Notes: a model not told the origin generated them from the sequence alone. 64,000 nucleotides of DNA from Adineta vaga (GCA_021613535.1 CP075494.1:4898001-4962000), one strand, 5' to 3'; positions 1 to 11,566 are shown, counted from the stretch's first letter. Made by a program: numbers and translations.

Positions 1-310
1 TTCACTTCAATTTTTATGATTAAATTTATTCAAATAATTTGCATTGAGCTAGATAATTAATATATTAGAGAAAATAGCATTTTTATTATGTTGTAATATA
101 TTGTTGCATATCTTTTAAACGAATATCTCAATTTATAAAACACATACGATCACTCCTTCAATATTATAACAATGTTTCAGCAATACTTTGTCTTTTACTA
201 AAATTTTAAATTTATTTTTATAAATGAAGATTTTCTTTATAAAATGAAGATAAAATAACACCTCTAGGTGATAGTTTCTGTTACCGCGAATTTCGTTTAA
301 GGATTTTTTG
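1..310. other. AT-rich window edge, no gene seen
   Basis: No supportable reading frame or structured element is visible. It is the 3' flank of the Thr-rich gene that ends at 311. Confidence 0.5.
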
Positions 311-1855
311 TTATCCCGGCAATTTCGTAAACGGATTCTTTGTTATCGGAAACTTCGTTGCAGTGGTCTTTGTTCTCGTAGATCTCGTAGTAGTAGTAGT
401 TTGGGTTACGGTGAATTTTGTTCCTGGGTTTCTCGTTATCGGAAATTTTGTGAAAGGATTCTTTGTTCTCGTAGATCTCGTAGTAGTAGTAGTTTGGGTT
501 ACGGTGAATTTTGTTCTTGGGTTTCTCGTTATCGGAAATTTTGTGAAAGGATTCTTTGTTATCGAAGACCCTGATGACCCAAATGGAGTTGTTGTTGTCC
601 TCGTTGTTCGCCGTTTTGTAGTGGTGGTGCTTGTTGTCATACGTGGTCCTTTGGTTGGAACACCTGTTGGTGGTAACGTTTGAGGAGTTGTAGTAGTCGT
701 AACTGGCTGACCACTTGCTGTTGTTGTTGTAGTTGATGTCGCTGATGAACCTTATCAGAAATAAATAAGACATATTAGTAGAAAATAACCATCGTAGAAA
801 CTCTCACTACTTTAATAATAGATTTTCTGATAGGTGTGTACAAGTTTCATTTTTGAACCCATAGAGTAGTTTTCGAGTATGGATAGAACTGGTTGTTCTA
901 TATGATATATGATATAGTCATCTTACGGAATTTGCAAAGACTGAATATCTGTGTTAGCTTTTGGGCTGGTAAATAATGATACTCACCACCTGTTCCTAGT
1001 GTTCTACTGTTTGTTGTTGTACTAGTTGTTACCGATCCTGTTGTAGGTTCACTAGATGCAACTAAATAAAAATTATCAGAAAATATATTTAATCCTTTCA
1101 GACATAGTCTTCTTTAGTTCTTATAAAATAATGTACATTACCAGTTGTTTTCCTAATTGACTAAATTTGGGATTTTGCTGAGTTCTGTTGCTATATGAAT
1201 TAGTTCTGCATGTGCCAATTTAGCATCAACTCTCATAAAACAAAAACAGTAACATAACTACTTCGTAAGTTCTTTTTTTGTTAATTTTGTAAGAAAAAAT
1301 ATTTATCGTATTTTATAACGCAATTTTCGTTATGGTTGCACACATATCATTGCACAGACATAAGTAAATATCTATGCATATAAATGAAAACAAACCATTA
1401 TATTCTATATAGTTTTGCCTCAAAATATCGACTACTTCTAGAAACGGTCTAATAAGTTCCTTTTTGTATCATGAAAGTATCGAATCTCAAAAGGAATCTA
1501 TACCTGATGTATCACTTTTGACCATTGTTGGAATGAGAATACCAACAGCTATTAGAACACCGGCTACACATGCACCAATGAGTGTCATCGCAATATAACG
1601 TCTTGGTTTCGTCCAGAATCTATCATATTCATCATAAAAATCGATCAAAAATCTAAGTAAAAAGGACTACAAACGTTGTTCGTGTTCGTTTTGCTTCGAC
1701 GACTCGAAGTTCTCGCATATCGAGTCGTACTTGTTTCGCTGAGACACGCGATCCCTATATTGTATTTCAGAACATACTTATCTTTATACTAACAAATTAT
1801 CGGATAAACTTACAGTACTTGCACTGGATCGACTTATCATAGCCTCAGTTTGCAT
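311..1855 (-). CDS. Thr-rich single-pass membrane protein with tandem 31-residue repeats
   Basis: Function unknown. Exons on the minus strand are 1855-1814, 1754-1675, 1619-1504, 1061-987 and 750-311; all junctions are GT...AG and the joined length is 753 nt (250 residues). The start is the first ATG of exon 1, and the stop is at 311-313. Residues 1 to about 46 are basic and probably cytosolic. They are followed by one membrane span (IAMTLIGACVAGVLIAVGIL), then a Thr/Ser-rich stalk with many ideal O-glycosylation positions. The last exon holds tandem copies of a 31-residue unit (TKNPFTKFPITRNP plus a Thr/Arg tract). This suggests a type II surface mucin-like protein. The exon 3-4 intron is unusually long (about 440 bases) and contains a possible extra exon near 1145-1235 that I could not join in frame. 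Confidence 0.6.
371..575. repeat. Tandem 93-bp coding repeat (two full copies plus partial third)
   Basis: The block beginning gtagatctcgtagtagtag occurs at 378 and again at 471, a period of 93 bases or exactly 31 codons. A third, partial unit follows from about 541. Because the period keeps frame, copy-number change would lengthen or shorten the Thr-rich stalk without breaking the gene. Confidence 0.85.
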
Positions 1856-3479
1856 CGTTAGTTTCGTCAGCACAAACTACGCACCTGTAGTCACTAACGG
1901 AATTATCAACGGTTGACGTATTTTCTCGGTATACTTGTAAATGAAAGAAAATGTTTTCACGTATACAGAAAAGAATGCTGATTCAAGCCTCTAAGATTAA
2001 ACAAACGACGGATTGATTATTTATTTTTCGAAAAAAAGCAAAACAAAATAGAACAAAAACAATACACTAATGGGCTTTTCTTCTTTTTCTATATGAGATT
2101 TGAATCGATAATAGAGTAAAATTATTCTTTGTCTGAAATTGTATCGAAAACAAAATCGTTTCGTGGGCTTGAATAATTTTCTTCGTGTTGCTCCCAATTC
2201 ACCTTTTCTTGTATCTCAAGTACCAATAGTAAACTTACACTTACAGTTCGCTGCTTTTATTCTTTCTTCAGAGACTGGAGAAGTAAAAGAAATTAATGTT
2301 TATCTTTTCAATTGCTTGATCGTGGGCAGCAAGGCTGTTTAGGGCGACTATGGAGAGATTTAGAAGCAATTGTTTTGTGTAAATAAATTACAAAGAAAAA
2401 ATGCTGTTTTTTATACATAGGTAATTCTTTTCAGATAAGTATTTTATTCCACTTCTCAACGAAAACATAGACTTTTTCTACACAAAATATTTAGAACGAA
2501 CATATATAAAATCAAACATCTGACAAATCACAAAAACTTCATTTGTTTGTCATCTTTATCTTCGTTCCGAGGACAAATCTATTTTCAATGCTCAGCTCTA
2601 CTTACTATGGTAATGATGTGTGCTTATGGTGATTGTAACTTCGAGTTGTTAAAATTATTCGACATAATATCGGTAAAATGTGAATAGAAAATTCTGTTTA
2701 TAATGTCAGATTGGTTTGTTGTTTATCTGATTGTGTGAGATATTCGATGATTAATTCACTTTAAAAGTTTAGGCCGATCTGAGAATTGATAAGAACTGAA
2801 TTTTTCATTTGATGAAACAGGAAAATCAATATAGCTTTCGATAAAATGCAACTATTTTTTCATTATAATTCAATACTTGTCGTCAAATTACTTTTCATAT
2901 TTCTATTTGAAGATCTTTTAACTGAATAAATGTAGGTCAATTTTTTTGCTAGTTCATAATTGACATGTCTATAGAGAATTGATTGATCAATCTGATATAG
3001 ATTGTAAATCATGTGCTATTTTTGGCAACATCACTTATTACTATAGGGGTATGTATCGTTTTATAGAAGGTTATTGGTACTTCATGAAGTGATTTTTTTG
3101 CTGCTGATTGATTATAGGTACTAAATATATATATGTACAATTATATATTCTCGATACTAACGAATTGAAAAGTATTCATCCTTCGACCGAACCGGCAGAA
3201 AGAAGGAAAACATATGTATGAAGTACATCACCATTTGACATTTTTTTTATCTCTCCTTCATCAATTATACTTACACATGTTTTTGTCGCTTATCTCGTAC
3301 GGTTTCTTTTCCAAATTAAATAGTTATTTTTATTAACGCACTTATTATATATAGTAGTAAATAGAAAACTGGTTATTCACATATTTCTTTTTAGAATTTG
3401 CAAAAACATCACAGAAAAATATCGAAAGAGAAGATAGTAAATACAAATAAGAATTAGAAGTTGAAATCCAACCATCACA
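1856..3479. other. Non-coding AT-rich spacer
   Basis: Probably holds the promoter and 5' flank of the Thr-rich gene. A 67-codon open frame at 2139-2342 starts with TTG and has no recognisable content. I see no other gene. Confidence 0.4.
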
Positions 3480-4120
3480 CGATTTACTCTGATTCATTTG
3501 ACCAAACTCATTGTGCTCTTAAAATTTCTACACTCACGCCATTCTTTCAGATAATAACCACCGTAAAATATACACAAAGTACTGATATTTAATGCACTAA
3601 AACTCTCCAAAGAATGATACTCACTATCAGTTCCTCTTGCAGCCGTTGATGTCACTGGCATAGAACTACACAGAAACGATAGTTAAAGCAACGTTTTCCT
3701 CCAAGTTTAAATTTGTTTGATTTTTCAAAAAATAGAGAAATAGATTTAAGTACATGTTTATACTTCATATCAATGCTTATTCAAATTAAAAATATCCAAA
3801 TAAACTCATCAGTTTGATTAGGAAGTCATCGTGGCTTAAACAACAGATATAAATCAAGTAACATTCATGATTTACTGATCACTCTTCCGTTTTATAACAC
3901 GTAAGTATAGTTTGATACAAAATGACAATCATAAAGCAAATGAAGATATATACGCAGAAAGTAAGGGATTTATATGACTCATATAGAAAATAGCGTTTTC
4001 TTTTGCTTTCTGCGTACATTGAAAATTGGCCATTTCGATTCGATATATTCGAAAAAAGATATGACTTCAAGAATAATGTCAAAATAGAGAATGTCCTTTT
4101 ATGTGTAAATATGATCAATG
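3480..4120 (-). pseudogene. Decayed relative of the Thr-rich membrane gene
   Basis: On the minus strand an open frame ending at 3879 encodes a basic stretch and one hydrophobic span (CVYIFICFMIVILYQTIL). It can be joined to a short exon near 3664-3624 (MPVTSTAARGTD). The splice region of that short exon (GGAAC... then gtgagtatcatt) closely matches exon 4 of the gene at 311-1855 (gtgagtatcatt). A block near 3545-3560 also resembles the intron before the other gene's last exon. No repeat-bearing last exon or clean start is found, so this is probably a degenerate duplicate; it could be a diverged live gene. Confidence 0.35.
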
Positions 4121-4417
4121 TTTCAAATGAATTAATCTATTATTCATATGTACTTTTTCTTTAAATGACTTATGTTTTTATTTTTGATTGATTGATACTT
4201 TCTAATCATAAGAAATAGCGTAGGAAGAAACAGATTCAAATACTATTTTCGTCAATATCATCTCGAATTTCCGAAGAAAAGTAAAGCTTTTGCAATGAAA
4301 AAAAAGGCTTAGTTTGCCTCCTATTTGAATGCATTACTCTTCACAATATTGATTTGATTCGATCAACAGCACAACATATCAATAATTTCAATAGAAAACA
4401 AGCGAGAAATAGAAACG

Positions 4418-4862
4418 ATGTTTTTCATTACCGTATTAATGATTCTTTTATTCAATAATGTTCTATCTCAAAGTGTATTTGATCCGCCTTCATTTACACA
4501 AAATTCTTGTACTGGTAATTATAAATGGACAATATGGTTCGATACAAATGATCCAACTCTAAATCAAGGTGATTTCGAAATAACCAAACATATTCAACAA
4601 TTACTTCCTACTTTTATGTGTGCATCACCAACAGCTATTGAAGTATTGAAAATCTTCTTGTTTTTGTTTTTCTATTCTATTTTATGATATTTAGGCTCAA
4701 ACATCGTATGATACAAGTCCTACAACAACTGGTGATATATTTCGTGTAACAGTTAAAGATGGTTTCTTATGCTTAAATCAACAAGTAATCAATTATAAAA
4801 ATCGATTATGTGCTGATTACAAAGTTCGTTATTGTTGTCTAACTTCATCGATTTCACGTTGA
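4418..4862 (+). CDS. Secreted WxxW (mucin-2/CILP-type) domain protein
   Basis: Exons 4418-4642 and 4695-4862 join to 130 residues. Residues 1-17 form a hydrophobic signal peptide (MFFITVLMILLFNNVLS). The rest is a single WxxW domain as found in gel-forming mucins and cartilage intermediate layer proteins: W-T-I-W-F-D then a D/P/G-D-F-E segment, conserved cysteines, and the closing YKVRYCC motif at the end of exon 2. A role in secreted matrix or mucus is inferred from the family. The protein is essentially one domain, whereas family members usually carry this domain inside much larger proteins. Confidence 0.75.
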
Positions 4863-4973
4863 ATAAAATCGATTGCAAACTGATTTTTATCGAAATAATG
4901 TAAAAACAAAGAAAATTATTGATTGAAAAATATATAAAGCAGAACTTTACAATTCTTCTCAAAGATTTTACAT

Positions 4974-6269
4974 TTAATGTTTTTCTCGTTGTAACTTTGT
5001 TTCATCACGACAAGTTTTTAAAAAAGGCATTAAAATTGTACCACCAGTGCCACGAGTTGCTAATGACGCATCATCATTTTCTTGTTCAGATGAATTAGGA
5101 TTATTATTATTTTTTCGCATCTGTGCTAAAATGTATAAGGCCACAATTTGTATATGTTTATTCCGAAATTCAACCAATTGATCAATACAAGCAGAATATG
5201 CTTGACGAAGTTCATTTTCAGATGATGTGAACTTATTGATATAATCGTTTAGATGATGTGCATGTTTAGCTAACATTTCGAGAAATTGACGATGTTTCAA
5301 TGGCATATATCGACGCATTTCATTGATGAATTCATGCGTTTGTTCACTATCATGTTTAACATTGAAGAAAACATCAAAAGCAGCTATTAATGAAGATTGA
5401 GCAGCTGATGCACCATGTATAGATTGTGGTATTTCACTAATACCTTCGTATAACATTCCATCGGGTAATAATGGATTTCCTTTCCATCCAGAAAGAAAAT
5501 TTCGTACTCGATTGTAAAAAATATAAGGATCAACTTCATTGAACATCTTCGCCAAAGTATTTAATATTGTTTTTTGAATATTTTCAATCATTTTCAATTC
5601 ATTAATTAATTCTTTTTCATTTTCATTACTAGCAAAATATTGAGCTCTTAACATGTGTTTTAAAGCTTTTGCTCCACGATATTCTAATTCAACAGTAATT
5701 AAATAAAAATTTGCTTCATCCGTTCCCGAGAGAAAACCATTTAATATACCAATATTTCCTAATTCAATCGGTTTTTCTAAATCAAATCGTTTCCAATTTG
5801 TCAATACCATTAATGCATGTGTTAATATCGGTGGTCGACATGCACGTCTAGTTAATTCTACCCATGGTATCGCTAAACACGCTGGTATATAAGTACTAAC
5901 TGGTTTTTCACCCCAAACAAATGCATGACTTAAAACAGCAAGAATAAGTAATGCCCGTTGGAATTCACGTTCATCAAGTAAATCATCTTGTTCAATAGCA
6001 ATTATTTTTAAACGTGAGAGAATAATAGAACGAATATTTTTCGCATGTAAATATTGTGATAAATCCATCATAATCATTTCCCAACATCCAAATTTACTCG
6101 AAAGTGGTAATTGATGCAATGGATCAGGATAAGGTAAGAAACCATGATTAATATCAACAGAATATGATGTTAATAGACGTGTAATATGATCATCGATATT
6201 CTCAGATAAGACATATTCGGACGGATGTGGTAGTTCTGGTCCGTAAGATGGTAATAAGAGTTTGATGTA
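4974..6269 (-). CDS. IDO: Indoleamine 2,3-dioxygenase (tryptophan catabolism)
   Basis: Haem enzyme that opens the indole ring of tryptophan to N-formylkynurenine, the first step of the kynurenine pathway, in the cytosol. Family hallmarks in order: PDPLHQLPL near the start, SHAFVWG, FLSGWKGNPLLPDG, AQSSLIAAFDVFF, MRRYMPLKHRQFL, the proximal haem His in EFRNKHIQIVALYI, and the closing RGTGGTILMPFLK substrate loop. The open frame gives about 430 residues, normal for the family. The exact start is unresolved. The frame is open up to a stop at 6270-6272 without an in-frame ATG. A plausible start (ATG at 6297-6295, MDIENSSFLIHQT) is one base out of phase, so there is either a short upstream exon (a phase-2 acceptor near 6236 is possible) or a one-base indel near 6260. 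Confidence 0.9.
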   Translation of the reverse strand, partial: YIKLLLPSYGPELPHPSEYVLSENIDDHITRLLTSYSVDINHGFLPYPDPLHQLPLSSKFGCWEMIMMDLSQYLHAKNIRSIILSRLKIIAIEQDDLLDEREFQRALLILAVLSHAFVWGEKPVSTYIPACLAIPWVELTRRACRPPILTHALMVLTNWKRFDLEKPIELGNIGILNGFLSGTDEANFYLITVELEYRGAKALKHMLRAQYFASNENEKELINELKMIENIQKTILNTLAKMFNEVDPYIFYNRVRNFLSGWKGNPLLPDGMLYEGISEIPQSIHGASAAQSSLIAAFDVFFNVKHDSEQTHEFINEMRRYMPLKHRQFLEMLAKHAHHLNDYINKFTSSENELRQAYSACIDQLVEFRNKHIQIVALYILAQMRKNNNNPNSSEQENDDASLATRGTGGTILMPFLKTCRDETKLQREKH

Positions 6270-6297
6270 TTAAGAATGAAGAATTTTCGATATCCAT

Positions 6298-7139
6298 GAA
6301 AAAAATCTTTTTCAATTATCGATGTTTTATTTGCCTAATGTGAAAGAACAAAACACTGAAATCGATTGACGAATGATATTCGCGTGTATCAGATGTTTCT
6401 TTCTAATTTTTATCACACGATATCATTCTTTTATTCTTTGGATCAAAGGATGAAAGTGTTAATTTTTTTTTATCATCTGATATCATGAAAGAAAATAAAT
6501 GTAGATAAATGATGTAAATAAAAGAAACACTCGTCGTTTGTATTTCTTCTACTGTATCGATCAATAGGTCATAACCAACAAACGAATACGAGATATGATG
6601 CTGATTATTTGTTTATCATAATTGAATCATTTGATGTATACTCATAGAGCTATCTGTTGACTTAAAATATTTTTCAAATTGTAACAGAGGTGATTATTAA
6701 ACTACATCGGTTAAAAATAATAGACTATGAGAGATTTTATTTTACTTCCGAAACATAACATTTCTATTTCTTCTCTGAATGAGAACACGAGTGCTGATTT
6801 TCTTTTTGAATATGTCTGAAATTTTGGCATCTGAAGTGTCTTTCCTCTCAATTGGAAGAAGAACATGAGTAGTTGTTAAGTTGTTGTTCTTCTCTCGATT
6901 AAAATATATGTTAATAAGAGAAAAAGGTGAAATGAATAAAGAAAGAAGCGTTGTTTCTATGGTAGAAAGACAAATATATGAACCCTAACTGCAATACGAA
7001 GGAAAGAGAACAAATACAAATAAAAAAATAAAATCATCTATTGCGAACATATTTTTTATTAGAATCTATAAGACACTTCGACAAAATTGTTGTATTCGAT
7101 TAGCAATTCTAATTTTATATCAAGAAAAATCTATTTTAG
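6298..7139. other. Intergenic spacer between divergent genes
   Basis: AT-rich, no convincing frame. It lies between the IDO 5' end (minus) and the small secreted protein gene (plus), so it should contain both promoters. Confidence 0.4.
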
Positions 7140-7490
7140 ATGAATAAATTCATCATTACAACGACATTAATAATCTTTATTGGAATATTTATTAATCCAA
7201 TCGATAGTGGTGATTGTACTTGTACCTGTACTGGTACAACTGTCGGTACTACAACTGTACTTTGTTCAACCTGCGATGTTGCTTACTGTAGAAGTACTTA
7301 TGGCAGTTGTCTAAGTGCTAATCCAGTTTCATCGACTTGTAGTGGTGTAACTATACCAATACCAATGGCATCCATCATTGTCAATCAGTTTAGTTACTCT
7401 ATTCTTCATGGCTTAAACAGTATCTATTATCGTTTTCATAAGACAAACTTTTATTTGAAGAAAAATATTATCAAAACGTTTATCTTTTAG
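7140..7490 (+). CDS. Small secreted Cys/Thr-rich protein
   Basis: The N-terminus is a clear signal peptide (about residues 1-23, ending IDSG). It is followed by a Cys-Thr rich segment with alternating cysteines (DCTCTCTGTTVGTTTVLCS) and further paired cysteines to about residue 67. After residue 72 the composition changes to hydrophobic/aromatic without cysteines, so the tail may be read-through past an unrecognised splice site or stop. Function unknown; the extracellular part would be disulphide-rich. Confidence 0.5.
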   Translation: MNKFIITTTLIIFIGIFINPIDSGDCTCTCTGTTVGTTTVLCSTCDVAYCRSTYGSCLSANPVSSTCSGVTIPIPMASIIVNQFSYSILHGLNSIYYRFHKTNFYLKKNIIKTFIF

Positions 7491-7505
7491 TTGAAAAATA
7501 AAATA

Positions 7506-9147
7506 TTATCGATGAATATAATTTTCTATTTTTGATCGAATTATACAACATTGATATCGTAGCAGTCGATAAAACATTTCAAACAATTCCATAATCGATA
7601 GTAGACTAATTCCAAGCCAAAGACCTGTTTGTCCTCCAATATTTGAAAGAAGAGCTACAGGATCAATGGATGCTTTTTGAATATTATTTTCCACCACATG
7701 TGTTTCACGTAGAATATTAACAGCAAGATAATTTGCTGATATATATTCTCGCCAACGAGTTGACCAATCTGAAGGATATGGAATCGAAGATTGTTCAACA
7801 AAGTTTTTTATACCAGCATATTGCCATTCCATTGGCGATGCTAATGAAGATTTTTTTACAAGAAAATCAATCATAGAACATTGTTGCGGACAATGGCCAC
7901 CAGATTCTGCTGAATTAGTAACTGATGAAAAAAATTTTTGAGATGCTTCTATTGGACAAAGATCAGATCGATTACAAAGTGGTGCAATAAAAGCATATGA
8001 TGAGTTAGGTAGAATAATCTTTCGAATATCCCATAGTGTAGGATTGACACATCCACATTGAGTATACCTAGATCAAATATAGATTCGAAGTGAACTAATA
8101 TATTCTCGATAGTTACGTATAGATTTGTATGTTTAATTTTAGACAGAGATTTTGTGAATACCCGTAGTCTGAATTGGGATAATTTTCATATATTGGCTGC
8201 ATCCAAAGATCCACTTTTTCATTACATGTTGTATATGGAGATGGTAAAAATTCATTATTCTTTTTCCGATAATTAAATCGATGTTTTTGTCCAGGAACTA
8301 AATCAAAGCTGGATGCATCCACCAATGGAACTTGAGTATTATCATGGATCAATGCAACGATACCCACACCTACACATTAGATAACATACAATTCGATTAT
8401 GTTTATTTTTATAAAATATTTACTATCTTTATAGTATGGAACATATTGATAACTATGAACATAAAGATTTAATTCAAGTTTTCCAACACCTCCATATTCC
8501 GTTCCATTTCGTATACTATCAAAACTTGCATTTTTCAGTTTAGCATTGAATGTATAACAATAACCATAGGCTGTGCTAATGAATGGAATGAAATCTGCGG
8601 CTGAACATGAAACACCATTGTAAGTACAAGATATTAACATTGATGAAAGTGAATAAAAGAATGGTTCAAGAGATTGATTTCTATTCAATAAATCATAAAC
8701 AAAGGGTCCAATATAAGGTGCTTGTTCTGGAAATATCGTCGTAGAATTCGTAGTATTCGTAATATTTAATGAATTAGTAAAATTTGTAAATGGTCCAATA
8801 AACTTATCTAAACGTAATGTTCCAGCATTACAAAAAGTAAAAGCAGGAAACCGTTGTGGCCATTCAGGATCAATACTAAGATCAATTTGTGTTGGATAAT
8901 CGAGATAATTTATAATTGCTTGAATAATAAAATAGATCATGAATGATGCAAAGCTTATCGAAGCAATGGACCAATATATACGATTATGAATACTTTCACT
9001 ACGAATAATACGTGGTAAACCATGAGCAGTTGTATTCATACTAAATTCACGAATTATAGAAAAACATCTATGACATTGTTTACTCGTCATAAGGGTAGTA
9101 TCGTCTGTTGAAGATGATCTCGAGGTATGGTTGGATTTGTCTGACAT
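7506..9147 (-). CDS. DEG/ENaC-family sodium channel subunit (copy 1)
   Basis: Exons 9147-8424, 8369-8117 and 8067-7506 join to 512 residues. Topology is that of amiloride-sensitive/peptide-gated channels: cytosolic N-terminus with HGLPRI, TM1 near residues 58-82, the post-TM1 FPAFTFCN motif, a large glycosylated Cys-rich ectodomain (CGCVNP, C..QCS), and TM2 near 463-490 with the GxS selectivity filter (GIS 478-480) in IGGQTGLWLGISLLS. Such channels are trimers gated by protons, peptides or mechanical force; the ligand here is unknown. It is a paralogue of the gene at 30591-32233, with the same intron positions and identical lengths for exons 1 (724) and 2 (253). Confidence 0.88.
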
Positions 9148-9718
9148 AGTAGTAAGAAATATACAATTTGTATTTTGCTTGATTCTTAGCAGGCAAATGT
9201 TAATATGATTACAGGCAAATGTTAATATGATTACAGGTAAATGTTTAATCGCACATGAAAAATCTTAGAATGATTTTATGAATGTTAAAGTATAATTTTA
9301 ATAAATTTACCTTTTTCTCTCTTCAAGTACGGCGTAATATCGATCATTCTGATTATTCATATGAAATATAAATTATATGTGTATATTTTTATTCGAACAC
9401 TACATATTCGTAGAGATCGGACGATATTTAAAACCGCTCATGACATTTTCGATCTAGATTAAAACTAAAATAATCTCATCTGTCAATTTATATATTCACA
9501 TAAATCGTATTGCAACAAGATTTCGGGGAATAACTACTTTAGAAAATTGAAACAATGTAAATCTATTCGTTTTGATCAGCAGAGCGTTGAGACATGGATT
9601 GATTTATTTCTATAAAAACAAATAATAAATACCGAAAACTTCACCATTGGTTCAAAATAAATCAAAGAGCAAAAAAAAGAGGAATACATAGTGTCTTATA
9701 ATTCTATCCGAAAAGAGA
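9148..9718. other. Intergenic spacer
   Basis: AT-rich, no gene. Contains a short tandem duplication at 9190-9247. Confidence 0.4.
9190..9247. repeat. 22-bp tandem repeat
   Basis: aggcaaatgttaatatgatt with two more bases is present twice head to tail, followed by a third diverged partial copy (aggtaaatgtttaat). Confidence 0.8.
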
Positions 9719-10525
9719 TTAACTAGTCGATTCATCAGGCCGAGTATCATCATCATCACTTTCTTTATCCTCCTTATCAGATGATGAGTCTTTGGGCATT
9801 GTAGATTCAATTGATTCAATGAATGCATTGATCATTCGTGTATCTTTGCTTTCTTGTACTTGTCGGAATGTATCGGTCAGTTTTTCTGGATCCATTTTCT
9901 CGAACTGATAGTAGAGCCGCTTTGCCCAGTGCAAATGTTTCAGAGCATTCACTGGATCATTATCTTTGAGAATTCGTCTACCTCGTTCAAAGAAATAATC
10001 AGCAATATCATGTGTCATACGTTGTAATAAGTCTTTGTCAAAGTCAAATATCTGAACATATTTCAAGTACTCCAATGCCCAATTCATTTGAAGTTCAATG
10101 CTGTGACAGAAGACATAGATTGATGAGTATGACTCATCTGTAATGCGATCGGTAAAGACATTTCGATATCTTTCAATAATCTTTGGTACAACATCTTTAC
10201 CCAATACTCCTGATGTGATAAAGAAGATTCGTTTATCTTGGTTTGCTTCGAATGCTGCTAAGCAGTCTTCTTCTCGGGTAAATGCTTGAAGAAGAAAGTG
10301 TACACCTTCGAAAACTACGGAGACAGCGTCTCCAACAGCGAGCATGATGTCATAATCTTTGTCACCGAGCATAGTCGGTGTTTCATTACGTGGATCTGTA
10401 TTGCTACCAAACGCCTTTTTCAGATGTGTATATTTTGTTGGATCACCGATATGGAGATCAAGCCAGAAAATCATATGATTCGGCTTTTCAGAATAATGGG
10501 TCCTTGGTAAATCTTGTGTAGTCAC
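9719..10525 (-). CDS. ART-associated N-terminal-domain protein, copy A
   Basis: About 268 residues of unknown function, 99% identical over its core to copy B (13691-14500). It holds a Rossmann-like segment: Cys/Asp-rich helix (REEDCLAAFE), KRIFFITSGVLGKDVVP, then SSIYVFCHSIE. This matches in pattern the domain preceding the catalytic part of the neighbouring ART genes (hydrophobic strand, then IYRC). A helical, TPR-like part (RGRRILKDNDPVNALKHLHW) and an acidic tail follow. The exon begins after a good acceptor (tcttctttttag) at about 10540. The base triplet corresponding to copy B's ATG is CTC here, so the frame has only GTG at 10525 or ATG at 10474 (residue 18). It may therefore start internally, use an upstream exon, or be a broken copy. 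Confidence 0.55.
   Translation of the reverse strand: MTTQDLPRTHYSEKPNHMIFWLDLHIGDPTKYTHLKKAFGSNTDPRNETPTMLGDKDYDIMLAVGDAVSVVFEGVHFLLQAFTREEDCLAAFEANQDKRIFFITSGVLGKDVVPKIIERYRNVFTDRITDESYSSIYVFCHSIELQMNWALEYLKYVQIFDFDKDLLQRMTHDIADYFFERGRRILKDNDPVNALKHLHWAKRLYYQFEKMDPEKLTDTFRQVQESKDTRMINAFIESIESTMPKDSSSDKEDKESDDDDTRPDESTS
9749..10494. repeat. 746-bp near-identical duplicate, unit A
   Basis: Matches 13718-14463 without gaps; by eye I count five single-base differences. Similarity falls abruptly at both ends, just inside the coding ends of the two genes. Confidence 0.9.
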
Positions 10526-11566
10526 TGCGAGTGGTATCTAAAAAGAAGATGATTCGATATATATCGGTCGAAGTGTGCCGAGAAACAAATATCACGGTGT
10601 GTTATGGTGATTTTTGTTGAGATAATTCCCAACATACGCGACCTAACTGGATGATTCAACAATGTAAACTTAATTCATTTACTTTGCTAGAGGTATCAAT
10701 AAATGTGTATTGGATATATTTCCAGTGAATTAATTAAATTTTTTCTTTTCCATTTCTTCACATAAACATTCACCAGAGTAACACTAAGTCAAAATTTGGA
10801 GACGATGTGCAGTCATCATCTATTTTTTCAAGATATCAATGTGTTTAACTCAGTTCCCAAATAATTAGTTTAGGAAACAAACAGAGAATATTCCAGGAAG
10901 ACTATTCTCTGTATGTAAAATAGATATTTTAGAAACTGATCTATTATGAGATCTGGTTTTTATTCAAGTGTGCATTAAAATTGTACTTTTCTAATACTCA
11001 AACTAAAGCACATCTTATATTACGTCAGTAAAGGGCATAACTATGCATTTTATAATTGAGGTACAAGTGAACTGAAGTTTGAAGATATACTGATACAACG
11101 TGTCGTGTTCTTCATCTATAACGTTTTGATTGCTGGTCTATATGATTTCGCTTATAAAAATAATTTTTATTCCTACATTAGTCTTAATTAATGTGGTTAA
11201 TTATGGCATATAATACTCATTTTTTATTGATGCTGACGTCCTGTGTGGCAAAGATTTTTTGCATATCTTCTACGTGTATGATGATTTTGCACTCAGATTT
11301 GTTAACTATGACGAGAGTACTCACAAACTGTCTGCTTCTACATTTTAGTATTCTTATTAATTTATATTTCGTCTACTTGATATTGATCTGAAATTTATTT
11401 GGGATCCTCTCGATTACTATATGATTCACATGTTATACTATACATTACGATTACATATGCGAAGGGTTTTTTAAAAATGCAGTCTAAAACGGAATGCATG
11501 TAAAAGAACGTTGTAAAAAGAATTTTTCAATTGATCAAGAAGTCTGCTCTGATCTGACTTTTCATA
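10526..11566. other. Intergenic spacer
   Basis: Contains a 66-codon open frame at 11191-11391 with no family features, probably chance. May include an unrecognised 5' exon for copy A. Nothing else seen. Confidence 0.4.

Noticed and set aside
371-575. Regular 93-bp spaced repeats resembling an array
   Set aside because: The repeats are tandem codon units with no variable spacers, inside a spliced exon, so not a CRISPR array.
2139-2342. 67-codon plus-strand open frame
   Set aside because: Non-ATG start, no signal peptide or family motif, no neighbouring exon.
10286-10510. Plus-strand frame opposite copy A (also 14255-14479 opposite copy B)
   Set aside because: Conserved only because the minus-strand genes are duplicated; no independent features.
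11191-11391. 66-codon plus-strand frame with hydrophobic ends
   Set aside because: Composition typical of chance frames in AT-rich DNA; no splice context.
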